Below, in pieces: positions 6,874-16,860 of a stretch of 47,038 nucleotides of DNA (its first letter is position 1; every line of letters begins with the position of its first letter). A program made the translations under genes and the position numbers. Under the pieces are notes generated by a model that saw only the letters and a list, made by a program, of their open reading frames with translations, ran no database searches and had not been told where the DNA came from. The DNA is from Nitrosomonas sp. Nm132 (GTDB lineage Bacteria > Pseudomonadota > Gammaproteobacteria > Burkholderiales > Nitrosomonadaceae), in assembly GCF_900100485.1 (NCBI RefSeq), contig NZ_FNDH01000020.1:1-47038 (forward strand). Reading direction: 5' to 3'.

Positions 6874-9486
6874 TCACTGTCTTTTAGTGAGCTTTGAGAT
6901 AGCGCTGCCATGGTATCCTTGTGCGGTGCGATAGTATAAGTGACGCAAGGGTGTACCATTTCGTGTCACTATTCTATATTGTACAGTACTAGGTTGGTCA
7001 AGCATGTGATCAATTTCGTCTCCTTCTCGATCACGCTCAAGCGTATGGCGTTCCATTCCTACTAAGATAATAGGACGGTTACTAGGTGGATGCGATGGAA
7101 ACCAGAAATCATACATGGCACTATTGTCTCCAAACATATTTCGCGAGCGGATATCCATTTTATTACTATCTTTATTGTAAAAAGATAATGCACTTGCAAT
7201 TGACCATTTACTCATGCCTACTACAATCGGCACTTGTCCAGTCTGGGATCGCATCTCTTCAGCTATCTTTTCGACTTCAAGAGTGGCTTCCTTCCAGAAA
7301 TAATGTTCAGTAAGAAATTGATAGGGTATTCCTGGAATACCTAGTACGACATAATGTAGTACAAATGTATAGGCAAGTAACGAGACGATAATGGTTGGTT
7401 GCCATATTGCACGCAGACGACTGGAGATAGTATATAGGGTCCTACTCTGCCCCATCATCCATGCGATAGTGGGTAAAATGGCAAGCCAGACAGGGCTGGT
7501 CCAATGAAATCGTGGTGTATCAAACGTACTGATGCCCAAGAAAATTACCAGTGGAATTCCAGTAAATATAAGCACAAATAAATTGCGCCTACGCTCACAT
7601 TTATCATAGTTATTATTCTTAGAGCAAATATATCGAAGCGCATGCAAAGCAGCATATAAGCCCACTGGGGTTAAAATGATTGCGATATAAAGGAGCAGGT
7701 AATGGACGGAGAAAGTATGCCCTCCACCACCAAGTCTTTCAGTTTGAAATAAAAATGAAACCCAGTTATTTTCATAATTCCAGATGATAACGGGTGAGAA
7801 TAGCAATAGTGCGAGGATTGCCGAGAGATAGGGTTGAGGCCGACGCATCCAACGACGCGCAGCAGGATCCAAAATAACAAAGGCTAAAGCGGCAATACCC
7901 AATAAACCGAGTGTATATTTGGACAATAGGCCCAAACCAAAAGCAACTCCCATCCCTAGCCAAGCTATGTTTCGACCAGCTACAAGAGCACGCTCCATAT
8001 AATATAAAGTGGCAGCCCAAGTGGCAATCAATGGTGCATCGGGTGTCATCACTAGACCAGAAGCAAAGCCAAATGGCAGGATAGATAGCAGCATGATTGC
8101 ACGCATACCTGTTGATTTGTCATATAGGTTGCGCGCAAATGCATAGAGGTAGCCCATAGCTATCAAGCCACAGATAAAGGCGCCGATTCTGACACCTAAC
8201 TCATTTTGGCCTGCAATTGTGGTACCTAGCCAGATTAACCAAGCCACCATTGGAGGATGATCGAAGAAACTCAAATCCATGTGCTGAGTATATTGCCAAT
8301 AATAAGCCTCATCAGGAATGAGTTGAGCCAGACCAAGATAAACAAGGCGCAGTAGAATAACAAAAAGCACAATTCCAACTGCAGCCACTCGCCAGCGTAT
8401 ATCTAATGATGGGCGATTTCTATTTTCTGGGAAAACATAAAAGGCTGAGCCAAGATAATTAACAGCTGCTGTTGCTGCAATTGCTGGGAATATCGCTAAC
8501 TCGGCTGGCAAATGCCAAGTATAGACAAGGAGCGCAAGTACGCCACCACGTAAGAGTAGTGCAAATAATCCGACAGTTAAGAAGCGACCAAATTGATACC
8601 AATCTAGGTTGCCCTCATGATACGATCGAAACGACCATTTAGAGTTAAGTGTATAATTTATAGTAACCGCTGCTAAAAAACTCGTAATATGAGCCAATGC
8701 GAGTCCAGAGTTCCAACTTATCATCCATTGGAATGTCAAAGCATCGACAAAAATACCCATAAACCCAACAATTGCAAAACGGCTAGCTGTGCCGATAGAT
8801 ACTGTGCCTCCGGCTAGTGTGATCAACCGCTGTAGATAAATCAGATGATGTGAAAGGGATAATTTCGAGGTGCCTTGTGCTCGGTCATGAAATGTGATGG
8901 GTATCTCTATGACGCTAAGATTTCCTTGACCTGACATTAACAACTCAAGAAGTATTTTGTATCCGCGAGCCTTTTCTGGGATATTGGTTATAAGCTTGCG
9001 ATGAAATGCGAAAAAACCAGAAGTAGCATCGCTTACATCGCAAATAGGGCGTGCAAGTAGGCCACCCGCCCGTGACAGCCATTGCCGATATAGAGGCCAA
9101 CCTTGAGTACTTCCGCCGGGAATGTATCGGCTACCTACTGCAACGTCATAATTACCATCCAGTACTGGCGAAACGACAGCGGGTAACTGCTCAGGTAAAT
9201 GGCTCAAATCTGCGTCCATTACAACGATGATATCGCTTTTGGCGATAGCTGTACCTGCCAGAATTGATGCCGTTAGATCTGGTTTTTCCTGTCTCTCAAC
9301 AAGATGAATATTTTTCTTGTGTGCTTCCCATCTACGTATTTTTTCTGGTGTTCCATCCGTTGACCCGTCATCAACAAAAATAACTTCAAAACTTTCTGGT
9401 ACCAAATCAAGAGCAAGCAAACGTGTTAACAGTAAGTCCACATTTTCTGATTCGTTGAGAGTGGGAATGACGATGGAAAACTGCAT
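6874..9486 (-). CDS. Three-domain glycosyltransferase: GT2 (DPM-like) + GtrA + GT39/ArnT-like
   Basis: This 870-residue protein appears to fuse three functions. Residues 1-220 are a GT2 polyprenyl-phosphate sugar synthase, with FVDDGSTDG at 38-45 and the DxD motif DADLSH at 91. Residues about 235-355 form a four-helix GtrA flippase-like domain. From about 365 to the end is a multi-membrane GT39/PMT-like transferase with PDEAYYWQY near 391 and FDHPP at 409-412. One polypeptide could therefore make an undecaprenyl-phosphate sugar, help flip it and transfer the sugar in the periplasm. Acceptor and sugar are unknown; lipid A, protein or polysaccharide are all possible. It precedes mltG on the same strand by about 50 nt but is probably a separate function. 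Confidence 0.85.
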   Translation of the reverse strand: MQFSIVIPTLNESENVDLLLTRLLALDLVPESFEVIFVDDGSTDGTPEKIRRWEAHKKNIHLVERQEKPDLTASILAGTAIAKSDIIVVMDADLSHLPEQLPAVVSPVLDGNYDVAVGSRYIPGGSTQGWPLYRQWLSRAGGLLARPICDVSDATSGFFAFHRKLITNIPEKARGYKILLELLMSGQGNLSVIEIPITFHDRAQGTSKLSLSHHLIYLQRLITLAGGTVSIGTASRFAIVGFMGIFVDALTFQWMISWNSGLALAHITSFLAAVTINYTLNSKWSFRSYHEGNLDWYQFGRFLTVGLFALLLRGGVLALLVYTWHLPAELAIFPAIAATAAVNYLGSAFYVFPENRNRPSLDIRWRVAAVGIVLFVILLRLVYLGLAQLIPDEAYYWQYTQHMDLSFFDHPPMVAWLIWLGTTIAGQNELGVRIGAFICGLIAMGYLYAFARNLYDKSTGMRAIMLLSILPFGFASGLVMTPDAPLIATWAATLYYMERALVAGRNIAWLGMGVAFGLGLLSKYTLGLLGIAALAFVILDPAARRWMRRPQPYLSAILALLLFSPVIIWNYENNWVSFLFQTERLGGGGHTFSVHYLLLYIAIILTPVGLYAALHALRYICSKNNNYDKCERRRNLFVLIFTGIPLVIFLGISTFDTPRFHWTSPVWLAILPTIAWMMGQSRTLYTISSRLRAIWQPTIIVSLLAYTFVLHYVVLGIPGIPYQFLTEHYFWKEATLEVEKIAEEMRSQTGQVPIVVGMSKWSIASALSFYNKDSNKMDIRSRNMFGDNSAMYDFWFPSHPPSNRPIILVGMERHTLERDREGDEIDHMLDQPSTVQYRIVTRNGTPLRHLYYRTAQGYHGSAISKLTKRQ

Positions 9487-9535
9487 TATTTAATTTTGTA
9501 AAAGAGCGTGGATTTAGAGGTGTGGGGCATGAGTA

Positions 9536-10546
9536 CTACCGTTTCTGGTATTCATGCACAGCACGGTTATGGTCTTTCAGATTGGTTGAAAAATGCGATT
9601 CACCATTACCCTTCGCAACAAAATAGAGCGCATCGGTCTCTGCTGGATTAAAAGCTGCTTGAATTGAAGCTAGTCCTGGCATAGCAATAGGCGAGGGAGG
9701 AAGTCCGGAACGGGTATAAGTATTGTATTCTTGATCGCTAAGCAAGTCTTGCTTACGTAAATTGCCATCAAATTTATGGCCTATTCCATATATAACAGCT
9801 GGATCAACTTGTAGTTTCATACCCAAGTGCAGCCGATTGACTAATACGCCTGCAATAATACCGCGGTCACTTTCCTTGCCAGTCTCTTTTTCAATGATCG
9901 AAGCTAGAATCAATCCTTCATATTCTGATTCTAAGGGAAGAGATTCTTTTCGAGAAGACCAGGCTGCTTTTAGATGATTTTGCATTGTTCGGTGAGCGCG
10001 TTTTAGAATGCTAGTATCGCTACTATCTGTTAGAAAAAAATAGGTATCCGGGAAAAATAAGCCTTCTGCTTTTAATTCACTGGCACCAATCAGCTGTAGA
10101 ATTTCTTGCTCGCTAAGATTAAGTGTATCGTGTCGAATTGCTGGATGTTCGTCTAACGCTTTCCTGAGCTGAGAAAATGTCCACCCTTCAATGAACCGAA
10201 TTTCATTTTGTTTCGCATCACCTTTAACAAGATATTCCAGTAACTGCCGGGGGGAAGTATCTTCAACAAGTACATATTCACCTGCCTTTATAGATGATTC
10301 ATAGCCGAGCACTTTCGATAATAAGATGAAAGACCAAGCATTGGGGATCAAATGATCAGAAGTTAGTCGGTTGGAAATACTTTTTAGGTTGTTTCCTGAT
10401 GTAATCGACAATTCGTAAGGGGTAAATGGTAACTTAGTTGCAGTATTAACAAGATAATAAAACCAACCGACAAAGAGGGCAATTCCAATGAGAGTAAATA
10501 AAAAAAGTAATCCTGGTTTTTGGAAGAGGCGCTTTAATGCCCACAT
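9536..10546 (-). CDS. mltG: Endolytic murein transglycosylase MltG (YceG)
   Basis: This 336-residue protein has an N-terminal membrane anchor at about residues 14-34 and a periplasmic YceG domain. The catalytic glutamate lies in the conserved segment ASIIEKETG, followed by GVLVNRLHLGMKLQVDPAVI and YTRSGLPPSPIAMPG. MltG cleaves nascent glycan strands and sets their length. It follows fabF by 15 nt on the same strand, as in E. coli, where pabC normally lies between the two. Here pabC is absent. Confidence 0.95.
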   Translation of the reverse strand: MWALKRLFQKPGLLFLFTLIGIALFVGWFYYLVNTATKLPFTPYELSITSGNNLKSISNRLTSDHLIPNAWSFILLSKVLGYESSIKAGEYVLVEDTSPRQLLEYLVKGDAKQNEIRFIEGWTFSQLRKALDEHPAIRHDTLNLSEQEILQLIGASELKAEGLFFPDTYFFLTDSSDTSILKRAHRTMQNHLKAAWSSRKESLPLESEYEGLILASIIEKETGKESDRGIIAGVLVNRLHLGMKLQVDPAVIYGIGHKFDGNLRKQDLLSDQEYNTYTRSGLPPSPIAMPGLASIQAAFNPAETDALYFVAKGNGESHFSTNLKDHNRAVHEYQKR

Positions 10547-10561
10547 ACGCCAAATCTATAG

Positions 10562-11803
10562 CTAAATCTTACGAAATGCCAACGTGCCGTTAGTTCCCCC
10601 AAACCCGAAGGAGTTTGATATTGCTAAATTGATTTTCATATCTCTGGCAGTATTGGGAACATAATCCAAATCACACTCTGGATCAGGTTCAAAAAGATTA
10701 ATAGTAGGTGGTACGATTTGATGGTACAGAGTCAGTACAGAAAATATGGCCTCTATTCCACCAGCAGCCCCCAATAAGTGACCAGTCATTGATTTGGTAG
10801 AATTGATAACAAGTTTTCTTGCATGATCGCCAAAACACCGTTTGATTGCAATCGTTTCGGCTATATCGCCTAAAGGAGTCGAGGTGCCATGAGCATTGAT
10901 ATAATTAACTTCATTGGTGTTAACACCTGCGGTCTTAAGGGCGTTTGACATACATCGGGCTGCTCCTTCGCCATCTTCGCACGGGGCAGTCATGTGATGT
11001 GCATCCGCGCTCATACCGAATCCAACGAGTTCTGCATATATTTTTGCACCACGTTGCTTTGCATGTTCCAGCTCTTCTAAAACTAAAATACCGGCACCTT
11101 CACTTAAAATAAAGCCATCTCTATCTCTATCCCAGGGACGGCTGGCTGAAGCGGGGTCATCATTCCGAACTGATAGAGCTCTGGCTGAAGAAAATCCCCC
11201 AATCGCAAGCGGACTTACACATGATTCTGCACCACCGCAAACCATAATATCTGCATCCCCATATTCAATCATGCGTGCGGAGCTGCCAATAGTATGGGTA
11301 GAAGTAGTGCATGCAGTCACAATAGCTAAATTGGGACCTTTATATCCGAACATGATAGATAGATTACCGGATATCATGTTGATGATAGTGCTGGGTATGA
11401 AAAACGGAGAAATTTTACGTGGCCCGCCAGCATGATAAGCAGTATCAGTATCTTCAATCATTGGCAGGCCACCGATACCAGAGCCAATATTAACGCCTAT
11501 ACGTTCTGGATCAAGCCCTGCCAGATCTTCAACACCCGCATCTTCTATTGCTTGGATTGCTGCTGCCATGCCGTAATGAATAAAAATATCCATTCGGCGC
11601 GCATCCTTTGCTGATAGATACTGCGTAATTTCGAAATTCTTAACTTCGCCAGCAATTTGTGAAGAAAAAGATGAAGCATCAAAGCGAGTGATCTTGGTAA
11701 TACCAGATTTTCCAGCAACAATGTTCTGCCAGGCATCAGAAACATTATTTCCTACAGGTGAAACAATACCTAGTCCTGTAACGACTATCCTACGTTTGGA
11801 CAA
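10562..11803 (-). CDS. fabF: 3-oxoacyl-ACP synthase II (FabF)
   Basis: This 413-residue condensing enzyme elongates acyl-ACP with malonyl-ACP. The catalytic Cys165 is in TACTTSTH, and the two catalytic histidines are in NAHGTSTPLGD and STKSMTGHLLGAAGG. Glycine-rich NSFGFGGTNGTL ends the protein. It lies 33 nt downstream of acpP in the conserved fab cluster and is the housekeeping elongation enzyme. Length is normal for the family. Confidence 0.97.
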   Translation of the reverse strand: MSKRRIVVTGLGIVSPVGNNVSDAWQNIVAGKSGITKITRFDASSFSSQIAGEVKNFEITQYLSAKDARRMDIFIHYGMAAAIQAIEDAGVEDLAGLDPERIGVNIGSGIGGLPMIEDTDTAYHAGGPRKISPFFIPSTIINMISGNLSIMFGYKGPNLAIVTACTTSTHTIGSSARMIEYGDADIMVCGGAESCVSPLAIGGFSSARALSVRNDDPASASRPWDRDRDGFILSEGAGILVLEELEHAKQRGAKIYAELVGFGMSADAHHMTAPCEDGEGAARCMSNALKTAGVNTNEVNYINAHGTSTPLGDIAETIAIKRCFGDHARKLVINSTKSMTGHLLGAAGGIEAIFSVLTLYHQIVPPTINLFEPDPECDLDYVPNTARDMKINLAISNSFGFGGTNGTLAFRKI

Positions 11804-11836
11804 AAATAACTCCGGTAGATAAAGATAGAAGAAAAA

Positions 11837-12082
11837 TTAATGAGAGGTATGCTGATTAACGTAGTCAATCGCTTCTTGAACAGTATTGATTTTTTCAGCT
11901 TGTTCGTCAGGAATCTCGCACTCAAATTCCTCTTCCAATGCCATAACAAGCTCTACGGTATCAAGCGAATCAGCACCTAAGTCATTTACAAAAGAGGATT
12001 CATTTTTGACGTCTGCTTCATTTACACCTAATTGTTCGGCTACAATTTTTTTAATGCGTTGTTCTATATCTGTATTTTCCAT
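11837..12082 (-). CDS. acpP: Acyl carrier protein AcpP
   Basis: This 81-residue acidic protein is the housekeeping ACP. The 4'-phosphopantetheine site is Ser39 in [19 protein letters not shown]. The start is supported by GGAAGGG a few bases upstream. It sits between fabG and fabF, its usual place. It differs clearly from the specialised ACP at 3519-3776, whose motif is DSIK. Confidence 0.97.
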   Translation of the reverse strand: MENTDIEQRIKKIVAEQLGVNEADVKNESSFVNDLGADSLDTVELVMALEEEFECEIPDEQAEKINTVQEAIDYVNQHTSH

Positions 12083-12227
12083 CTATACACCCTTCCTGTC
12101 TACGTGAGAAAATCTAAACAATTTTAACAAATTTCTTATACTAACAAAACTAACACCTTTACTACATTCAGACTATTTCTAACAAAGCTTTTTATTAATA
12201 GAATCATTTGACATAAAGATTAATGCC

Positions 12228-12255
12228 GTAATTTGGAAGGTTTTCTCCAAATTAC
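12228..12255 (-). promoter_or_regulatory. Stem-loop between fabG and acpP
   Basis: A perfect 10-bp inverted repeat GTAATTTGGA (12228-12237) / TCCAAATTAC (12246-12255) with an 8-nt loop lies just after the fabG stop. There is no T run, so it may protect mRNA ends or act in processing between fabG and the highly expressed acpP, rather than terminate. Confidence 0.45.
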
Positions 12256-12264
12256 TAAATTCAA

Positions 12265-13005
12265 TTAATCCATATACATTCCACCATTCACGTGTAAAGT
12301 CGTGCCTGTAATGTAACTTGCTGCTGGAGAAGCTAGAAAGACTGCTGCTGACGCTATATCTGCTGGGCGCCCCAATCTTCCTAATGGAATATGCTGGATT
12401 AGATTTTGCTGCTGCTCAGCAGTAAGAGATCGCGTCATATCAGTATCGATAAACCCAGGGGCAATGCAATTAATGGTAATATTTCGGCTTCCTACCTCAC
12501 GCGCTAGTGATTTACTGAAACCGATCATACCAGCTTTGGCTGCAGCATAATTTGTTTGTCCGGGGTTGCCGGTTATCCCGACAACAGATGAAATATTAAT
12601 AATCCGTCCTGAGCGAGCTTTCATCATGGAGCGCAGTACAGCACGACTTAAGAGGAATACCGATTTTAGGTTGGTTTCGATGATTTCATCCCATTCTTCA
12701 TCTTTCATTCTGGCCAGTAAATTGTCGCGAGTGATTCCAGCATTATTGACCAATATACTAATCTCACCAAATATTTCACGGATAGTTTCAATGGCGCTAT
12801 TAATTTGTGCAATGCTGTTGACATTCATTGCTAGGCCCATTCCTTTTATTTGGGCTTCTTTTAGATACTGATTGATAATTTCTGCGCCATCCTGAGTTGT
12901 CGACGTACCTATTACAATAGCGCCACGCTTGCCTAACTCAGAGGCTATAGCTTGTCCAATTCCTCGGCTGGCACCTGTAACTAAAGCTACTTGGGTGTCT
13001 AACAT
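12265..13005 (-). CDS. fabG: 3-oxoacyl-ACP reductase FabG
   Basis: This 246-residue classical SDR reduces beta-ketoacyl-ACP with NADPH. The cofactor motif TGASRGIG is at residues 10-17 and the NNAG motif at 87-90. The catalytic Ser139/140, Tyr153 and Lys157 lie in ISSVVG and NYAAAKAG. The C-terminal YITGTTLHVNGGMYMD is typical. It follows fabD by 33 nt in the cluster. Confidence 0.97.
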   Translation of the reverse strand: MLDTQVALVTGASRGIGQAIASELGKRGAIVIGTSTTQDGAEIINQYLKEAQIKGMGLAMNVNSIAQINSAIETIREIFGEISILVNNAGITRDNLLARMKDEEWDEIIETNLKSVFLLSRAVLRSMMKARSGRIINISSVVGITGNPGQTNYAAAKAGMIGFSKSLAREVGSRNITINCIAPGFIDTDMTRSLTAEQQQNLIQHIPLGRLGRPADIASAAVFLASPAASYITGTTLHVNGGMYMD

Positions 13006-13038
13006 TATTTCTCCGTTTGATAATATATTGGCTGCAAT

Positions 13039-13977
13039 TTATTTCAATATATCGATTGTCTGTTTGAGGGTATTACTATCCGTCAGTGATAAGCTTTTTA
13101 ATTTTCCATCGATACGCTTTGTCAAACTGGTTAATACCTTGCCTGGTCCACATTCGACGACATGATCTACACCCGCTGATACAAAAGCGCGAATGGTTTC
13201 TGTCCATCGTACTGGACTATATAGCTGCTTTGCCAATATTTCTCTGATAGACGCGGCATCATAATGCTGTTGTACATCTACATTATGCAAAATGGGGATC
13301 GTGGGTGATTCAAACGATATTTTCTCAAGTAATTGACGCATTTTTTCTGCGGCTGGTTTCATGAGTGAGCAATGTGATGGAATACTCATTGGCAACAACA
13401 CTGTTAGCTTCGCGCCTTTTGCTTTGGATAGCTCCATTGCATGCTGTACCGCATTTTTATGGCCGGCGATGACTACTTGACCGGGTGAGTTGAAATTAGC
13501 GGGTTCTAATAACATTCCTTCGTAATTACTCATAACCTCAGTACAAACTGCTCGTACTTCATCATCATCTAGTCCTACTATTGCCGCCATGCCACCCACA
13601 CCTTCCGGGACACACTCTTGCATAATTTTTGCGCGATAACTTACCAGCCTTAGTGCATCAGAGAAAGTTAAAACTCCCGATACAACGAGTGTCGTATACT
13701 CTGCCAAGCTGTGTCCTGCTAAGTAATCTGGTTTTTTTCCTCCCAAGCTTTCCCATGCGCGATAAACTGAGACCCCAGCCGTCAACATAATGGGCTGTGT
13801 ATTGATTGTTGAGTTAATATCTTCAGCTGAACCTTGATTAACCAATATCCATAAATCCTGCTTAAGAATATCAGCAGCCTCAGAGAATGTTTCGTGCATC
13901 AATGGGAGATCTGCGTAACCTTTCATCATGCCGATTGATTGCGATCCCTGTCCAGGAAAAACAAATGCAGTTTTCAT
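13039..13977 (-). CDS. fabD: Malonyl-CoA:ACP transacylase FabD
   Basis: This 312-residue enzyme transfers malonyl groups from CoA to ACP. FPGQGSQ is at residues 7-13 and the nucleophile Ser90 is in AGHSLAEY. The catalytic histidine is probably the one in SIPSHCSLM. The GPGKVL motif near the C-terminus is conserved. It starts 3 nt after fabH ends, so co-translation is likely. Confidence 0.97.
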   Translation of the reverse strand: MKTAFVFPGQGSQSIGMMKGYADLPLMHETFSEAADILKQDLWILVNQGSAEDINSTINTQPIMLTAGVSVYRAWESLGGKKPDYLAGHSLAEYTTLVVSGVLTFSDALRLVSYRAKIMQECVPEGVGGMAAIVGLDDDEVRAVCTEVMSNYEGMLLEPANFNSPGQVVIAGHKNAVQHAMELSKAKGAKLTVLLPMSIPSHCSLMKPAAEKMRQLLEKISFESPTIPILHNVDVQQHYDAASIREILAKQLYSPVRWTETIRAFVSAGVDHVVECGPGKVLTSLTKRIDGKLKSLSLTDSNTLKQTIDILK

Positions 13978-13980
13978 GTA

Positions 13981-14937
13981 TCACCAGCGCAGTAGTACTG
14001 ACCCCCAAGTAAAACCGCCGCCAACACCTTCTAATAAGACATACTGGCCAGTTTTAATACGTCCGTCACGTGCGGCAATGTCCAAAGCTAGCGGTACAGA
14101 AGCGGCGGAAGTGTTACCATGCTGATCGACAGTCGTGACCACTTTTTTCATTGGAATTCCAAGTTTCTTGGCAGTAGATTTTATGATACGGATGTTTGCT
14201 TGATGGGGAATCAACCAATCAATATCGGATGCTTGTAAATTATTAGCTGTGATGGCCTCAGACACTGCCTCTTCTAAAACTTTAACTGCAAATTTGAATA
14301 CAGTGTTTCCTTCCATGGTAATAAAAGGTGAGCCTTGTATTTTACCGCCACAGATATTACCCGGTGCTGCAAGTACTTTGTTGTAGCTTCCGTTGGCATG
14401 CAAATGACTTGAAAGTATTCCAGGTTGATTGCTTTGCGTCAATACTACAGCCCCAGCGCCATCGCCAAATAAAACACAAGTGCTACGGTCAGTCCAATCA
14501 AGAATGCGTGAATATACTTCGGTTCCTACAACCAGTGCATTTCGACACTTGCCAGAACTGACAAACATATCAGCCGTAGCCAGAGCATAAATAAAACCGC
14601 TACATACCGCTTGCACATCAAATGCTGGACCATCACTAATGCCAAGTTTATCCTGCAGAATACAAGCCGTGCTCGGAAAAATCATGTCCGGGGTTGTCGT
14701 AGCCAGAATGATCAGATCAATCTCTTGAGCTTGAATACCGGCCGCATCTATAGCTCTGCGACTTGCTTCCAGCGCAAGATCACTTGCCATCTGATTCTCA
14801 GCCGCAATATGGCGTTGGATAATGCCAGTGCGAGCGCGTATCCATTCATCACTGGTATCCACCATACGCTCGAGATCATGATTAGTCAGAATTTTTTCAG
14901 GCAAATAACTGCCTGTTCCAATGATTCTTGAGTACAT
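13981..14937 (-). CDS. fabH: 3-oxoacyl-ACP synthase III (FabH)
   Basis: This 318-residue enzyme starts fatty-acid synthesis from acetyl-CoA and malonyl-ACP. The catalytic Cys112 is in VQAVCSGF; the His and Asn of the triad are in [10 protein letters not shown] and [13 protein letters not shown]. It lies 10 nt after plsX on the same strand in the conserved plsX-fabH-fabD order. Confidence 0.97.
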   Translation of the reverse strand: MYSRIIGTGSYLPEKILTNHDLERMVDTSDEWIRARTGIIQRHIAAENQMASDLALEASRRAIDAAGIQAQEIDLIILATTTPDMIFPSTACILQDKLGISDGPAFDVQAVCSGFIYALATADMFVSSGKCRNALVVGTEVYSRILDWTDRSTCVLFGDGAGAVVLTQSNQPGILSSHLHANGSYNKVLAAPGNICGGKIQGSPFITMEGNTVFKFAVKVLEEAVSEAITANNLQASDIDWLIPHQANIRIIKSTAKKLGIPMKKVVTTVDQHGNTSAASVPLALDIAARDGRIKTGQYVLLEGVGGGFTWGSVLLRW

Positions 14938-14947
14938 TTTTATTGTT

Positions 14948-15994
14948 TCATTCCACAGTAGCTGAATTGAATTTATTTTTTTTGATATTGTGCTGTAATT
15001 CTGCTATGTGTTCACTGATATGACGCAACATCCCCCCGCGTACTTCCTCAGTGGCCCGTTTGATGGCGGCACAAAATGCATGCTTATCAGCAGATCCATG
15101 GCTTTTTATAACAATGCCACGTAACCCAAGCAGGCTGGCACCATTGTACTGGCGATGATCAACTCGCCGTTTGAAAGCGTTGATAACAGGCAAAGCTACG
15201 AGTCCTGCAGCTCGCGAAAATATATTGCGCCTGAATTCTTGGCGTAAAAAAGTAGCGAGCATTTGCGCTACGCCTTCTGAAGTTTTTAAGGCAACATTGC
15301 CAACAAAACCATCACAAACCACGACGTCTGTTGTTCCCTTATAAATATCATCACCTTCGATGTTTCCGTAGAAATTTAATCCGCTATCACGTAGTAGTTC
15401 TGCTGCCTGCTTGACCACTTCATTGCCTTTGATATCTTCTTCGCCTATATTTAGCAAACCAATGCTCGGGGATTTCTTCTTTTCAATGGAAGATACCAGC
15501 GTTGCGCCCATCATACCAAATTGTAGTAAGTGTTCAGCAGTGCAATTGACGTTTGCACCTAAATCCAATATGTAGGTGTGTCCTGTAATGGTAGGCAAAA
15601 CAACTGCAAGCGCTGGTCTATCAATACCTTGTATGGTTTTTAGAACAAATCGAGAGGTTGCTAATAACGCTCCTGTATTACCAGCACTGATGCACGCCTG
15701 TGCTTCACCACTTTTAACCAAATTAATCGCAACACGCATGGAGGAGTCTTTTTTGTTTCGCAAAGCTAATGCCGGAGGCTCATCCATGCTTACCACCTCG
15801 CTGGCAGCATATAGTCTTATTCGTGAACTAAGAGGCATATTAACGGCGCGTAATTCGGCTTTAATCGCATCAGGAATTCCGACCAAAATAATATCTACCT
15901 CAGGGTCGCGAAGTAAGTACTCCACTGCTGAAGGAACTGTAACATGTGGGCCATGATCACCGCCCATACAATCAATCGCCACAGTGATGTTCAC
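14948..15994 (-). CDS. plsX: Phosphate acyltransferase PlsX
   Basis: This 348-residue protein makes acyl-phosphate from acyl-ACP for phospholipid synthesis. Family signatures are the N-terminal [19 protein letters not shown] and [16 protein letters not shown]. It follows rpmF and precedes fabH, the order seen in most proteobacteria. The C-terminal about 15 residues ([15 protein letters not shown]) extend slightly past the family core. Confidence 0.96.
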   Translation of the reverse strand: MNITVAIDCMGGDHGPHVTVPSAVEYLLRDPEVDIILVGIPDAIKAELRAVNMPLSSRIRLYAASEVVSMDEPPALALRNKKDSSMRVAINLVKSGEAQACISAGNTGALLATSRFVLKTIQGIDRPALAVVLPTITGHTYILDLGANVNCTAEHLLQFGMMGATLVSSIEKKKSPSIGLLNIGEEDIKGNEVVKQAAELLRDSGLNFYGNIEGDDIYKGTTDVVVCDGFVGNVALKTSEGVAQMLATFLRQEFRRNIFSRAAGLVALPVINAFKRRVDHRQYNGASLLGLRGIVIKSHGSADKHAFCAAIKRATEEVRGGMLRHISEHIAELQHNIKKNKFNSATVE

Positions 15995-16073
15995 TTTAGA
16001 TTACTCTTGATAGTACGCTATGACAGATGCGGGATAGTATTTGATGAAATCAAAGGCGAGATATATACGGAAT

Positions 16074-16256
16074 CTATTCGTCGTTTTTGGTTTTAATGAC
16101 TTTCTTGCCGCGGTAGTATCCATTCGGGCTAATATGGTGACGTAAGTGTACCTCCCCAGTAGTAGGCTCTATGGCTAAAGGTGGGTTAGTCAGAAAATCA
16201 TGAGAACGATGCATGCCACGCTTGGAAGGGGATTTTTTATTTTGCTGAACAGCCAT
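16074..16256 (-). CDS. rpmF: 50S ribosomal protein L32
   Basis: This 60-residue basic protein matches L32: [20 protein letters not shown] followed by [17 protein letters not shown]. The form lacks the zinc-binding cysteines seen in some bacteria and resembles the usual beta/gammaproteobacterial form. It sits between the yceD and plsX genes, as expected. Confidence 0.96.
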   Translation of the reverse strand: MAVQQNKKSPSKRGMHRSHDFLTNPPLAIEPTTGEVHLRHHISPNGYYRGKKVIKTKNDE

Positions 16257-16289
16257 AATATGTTGACTCCAAATTAAACTTTAGTATGT

Positions 16290-16802
16290 TTACTTCTTTA
16301 ACGACTTCAATGAAATAAAGGGGTGTTTCTTAACAGCTCCTGTTATTTCTGAAGTGCTGATAGTAATGTTATTTATTGAGCACTCATTCTCCTGGTGACG
16401 AGGAGAAATGGGTAAACTCAGAATGATCTCATCCTCAATAAGTGTTAATGCATCAATATCAGGAGATGCTAGAATGGCATCAACTGAATTATCTTCATCA
16501 TAATATGAGTACTCATCTTGATTTCTTGCTATTAGCAAACTAGTTTTCACGTCCAATGTATGTTCTAGCTTACTGAGGCAACGCTGACAACAAAGAGTAA
16601 CCATTCCTGCGATCATTATTTTGAGTGTCGGCCTACCTTTTTCGTCAAAAACACCACTTATCGAGTAAACAATCTCTCCTGAATGATCCAGTAAATATTC
16701 GCGTAAACGTTCCAATTCAGCGGGCAAGATTCTACCATGATGTACCTCGGAATTGCGGACAAAATTGAGAGAATCTATGATAAAGCGTTTATGCGTAAAC
16801 AT
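16290..16802 (-). CDS. yceD: YceD family protein (DUF177), large-subunit rRNA accumulation protein
   Basis: This 170-residue protein belongs to the YceD/DUF177 family, which is linked to 23S rRNA accumulation and is often co-transcribed with rpmF. A Cys pair is present in MVTLCCQRCLSKLEH near residues 61-68. The acidic region and the C-terminal PFISLKSLKK are family-like. It lies 33 nt upstream of rpmF and diverges from maf. Identity rests on position and motifs. Confidence 0.85.
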   Translation of the reverse strand: MFTHKRFIIDSLNFVRNSEVHHGRILPAELERLREYLLDHSGEIVYSISGVFDEKGRPTLKIMIAGMVTLCCQRCLSKLEHTLDVKTSLLIARNQDEYSYYDEDNSVDAILASPDIDALTLIEDEIILSLPISPRHQENECSINNITISTSEITGAVKKHPFISLKSLKK

Positions 16803-16860
16803 TGCATGCTATATTTTTTATAATTAGGTGTCAAAATTCTATTGTAACTATTATAACATT

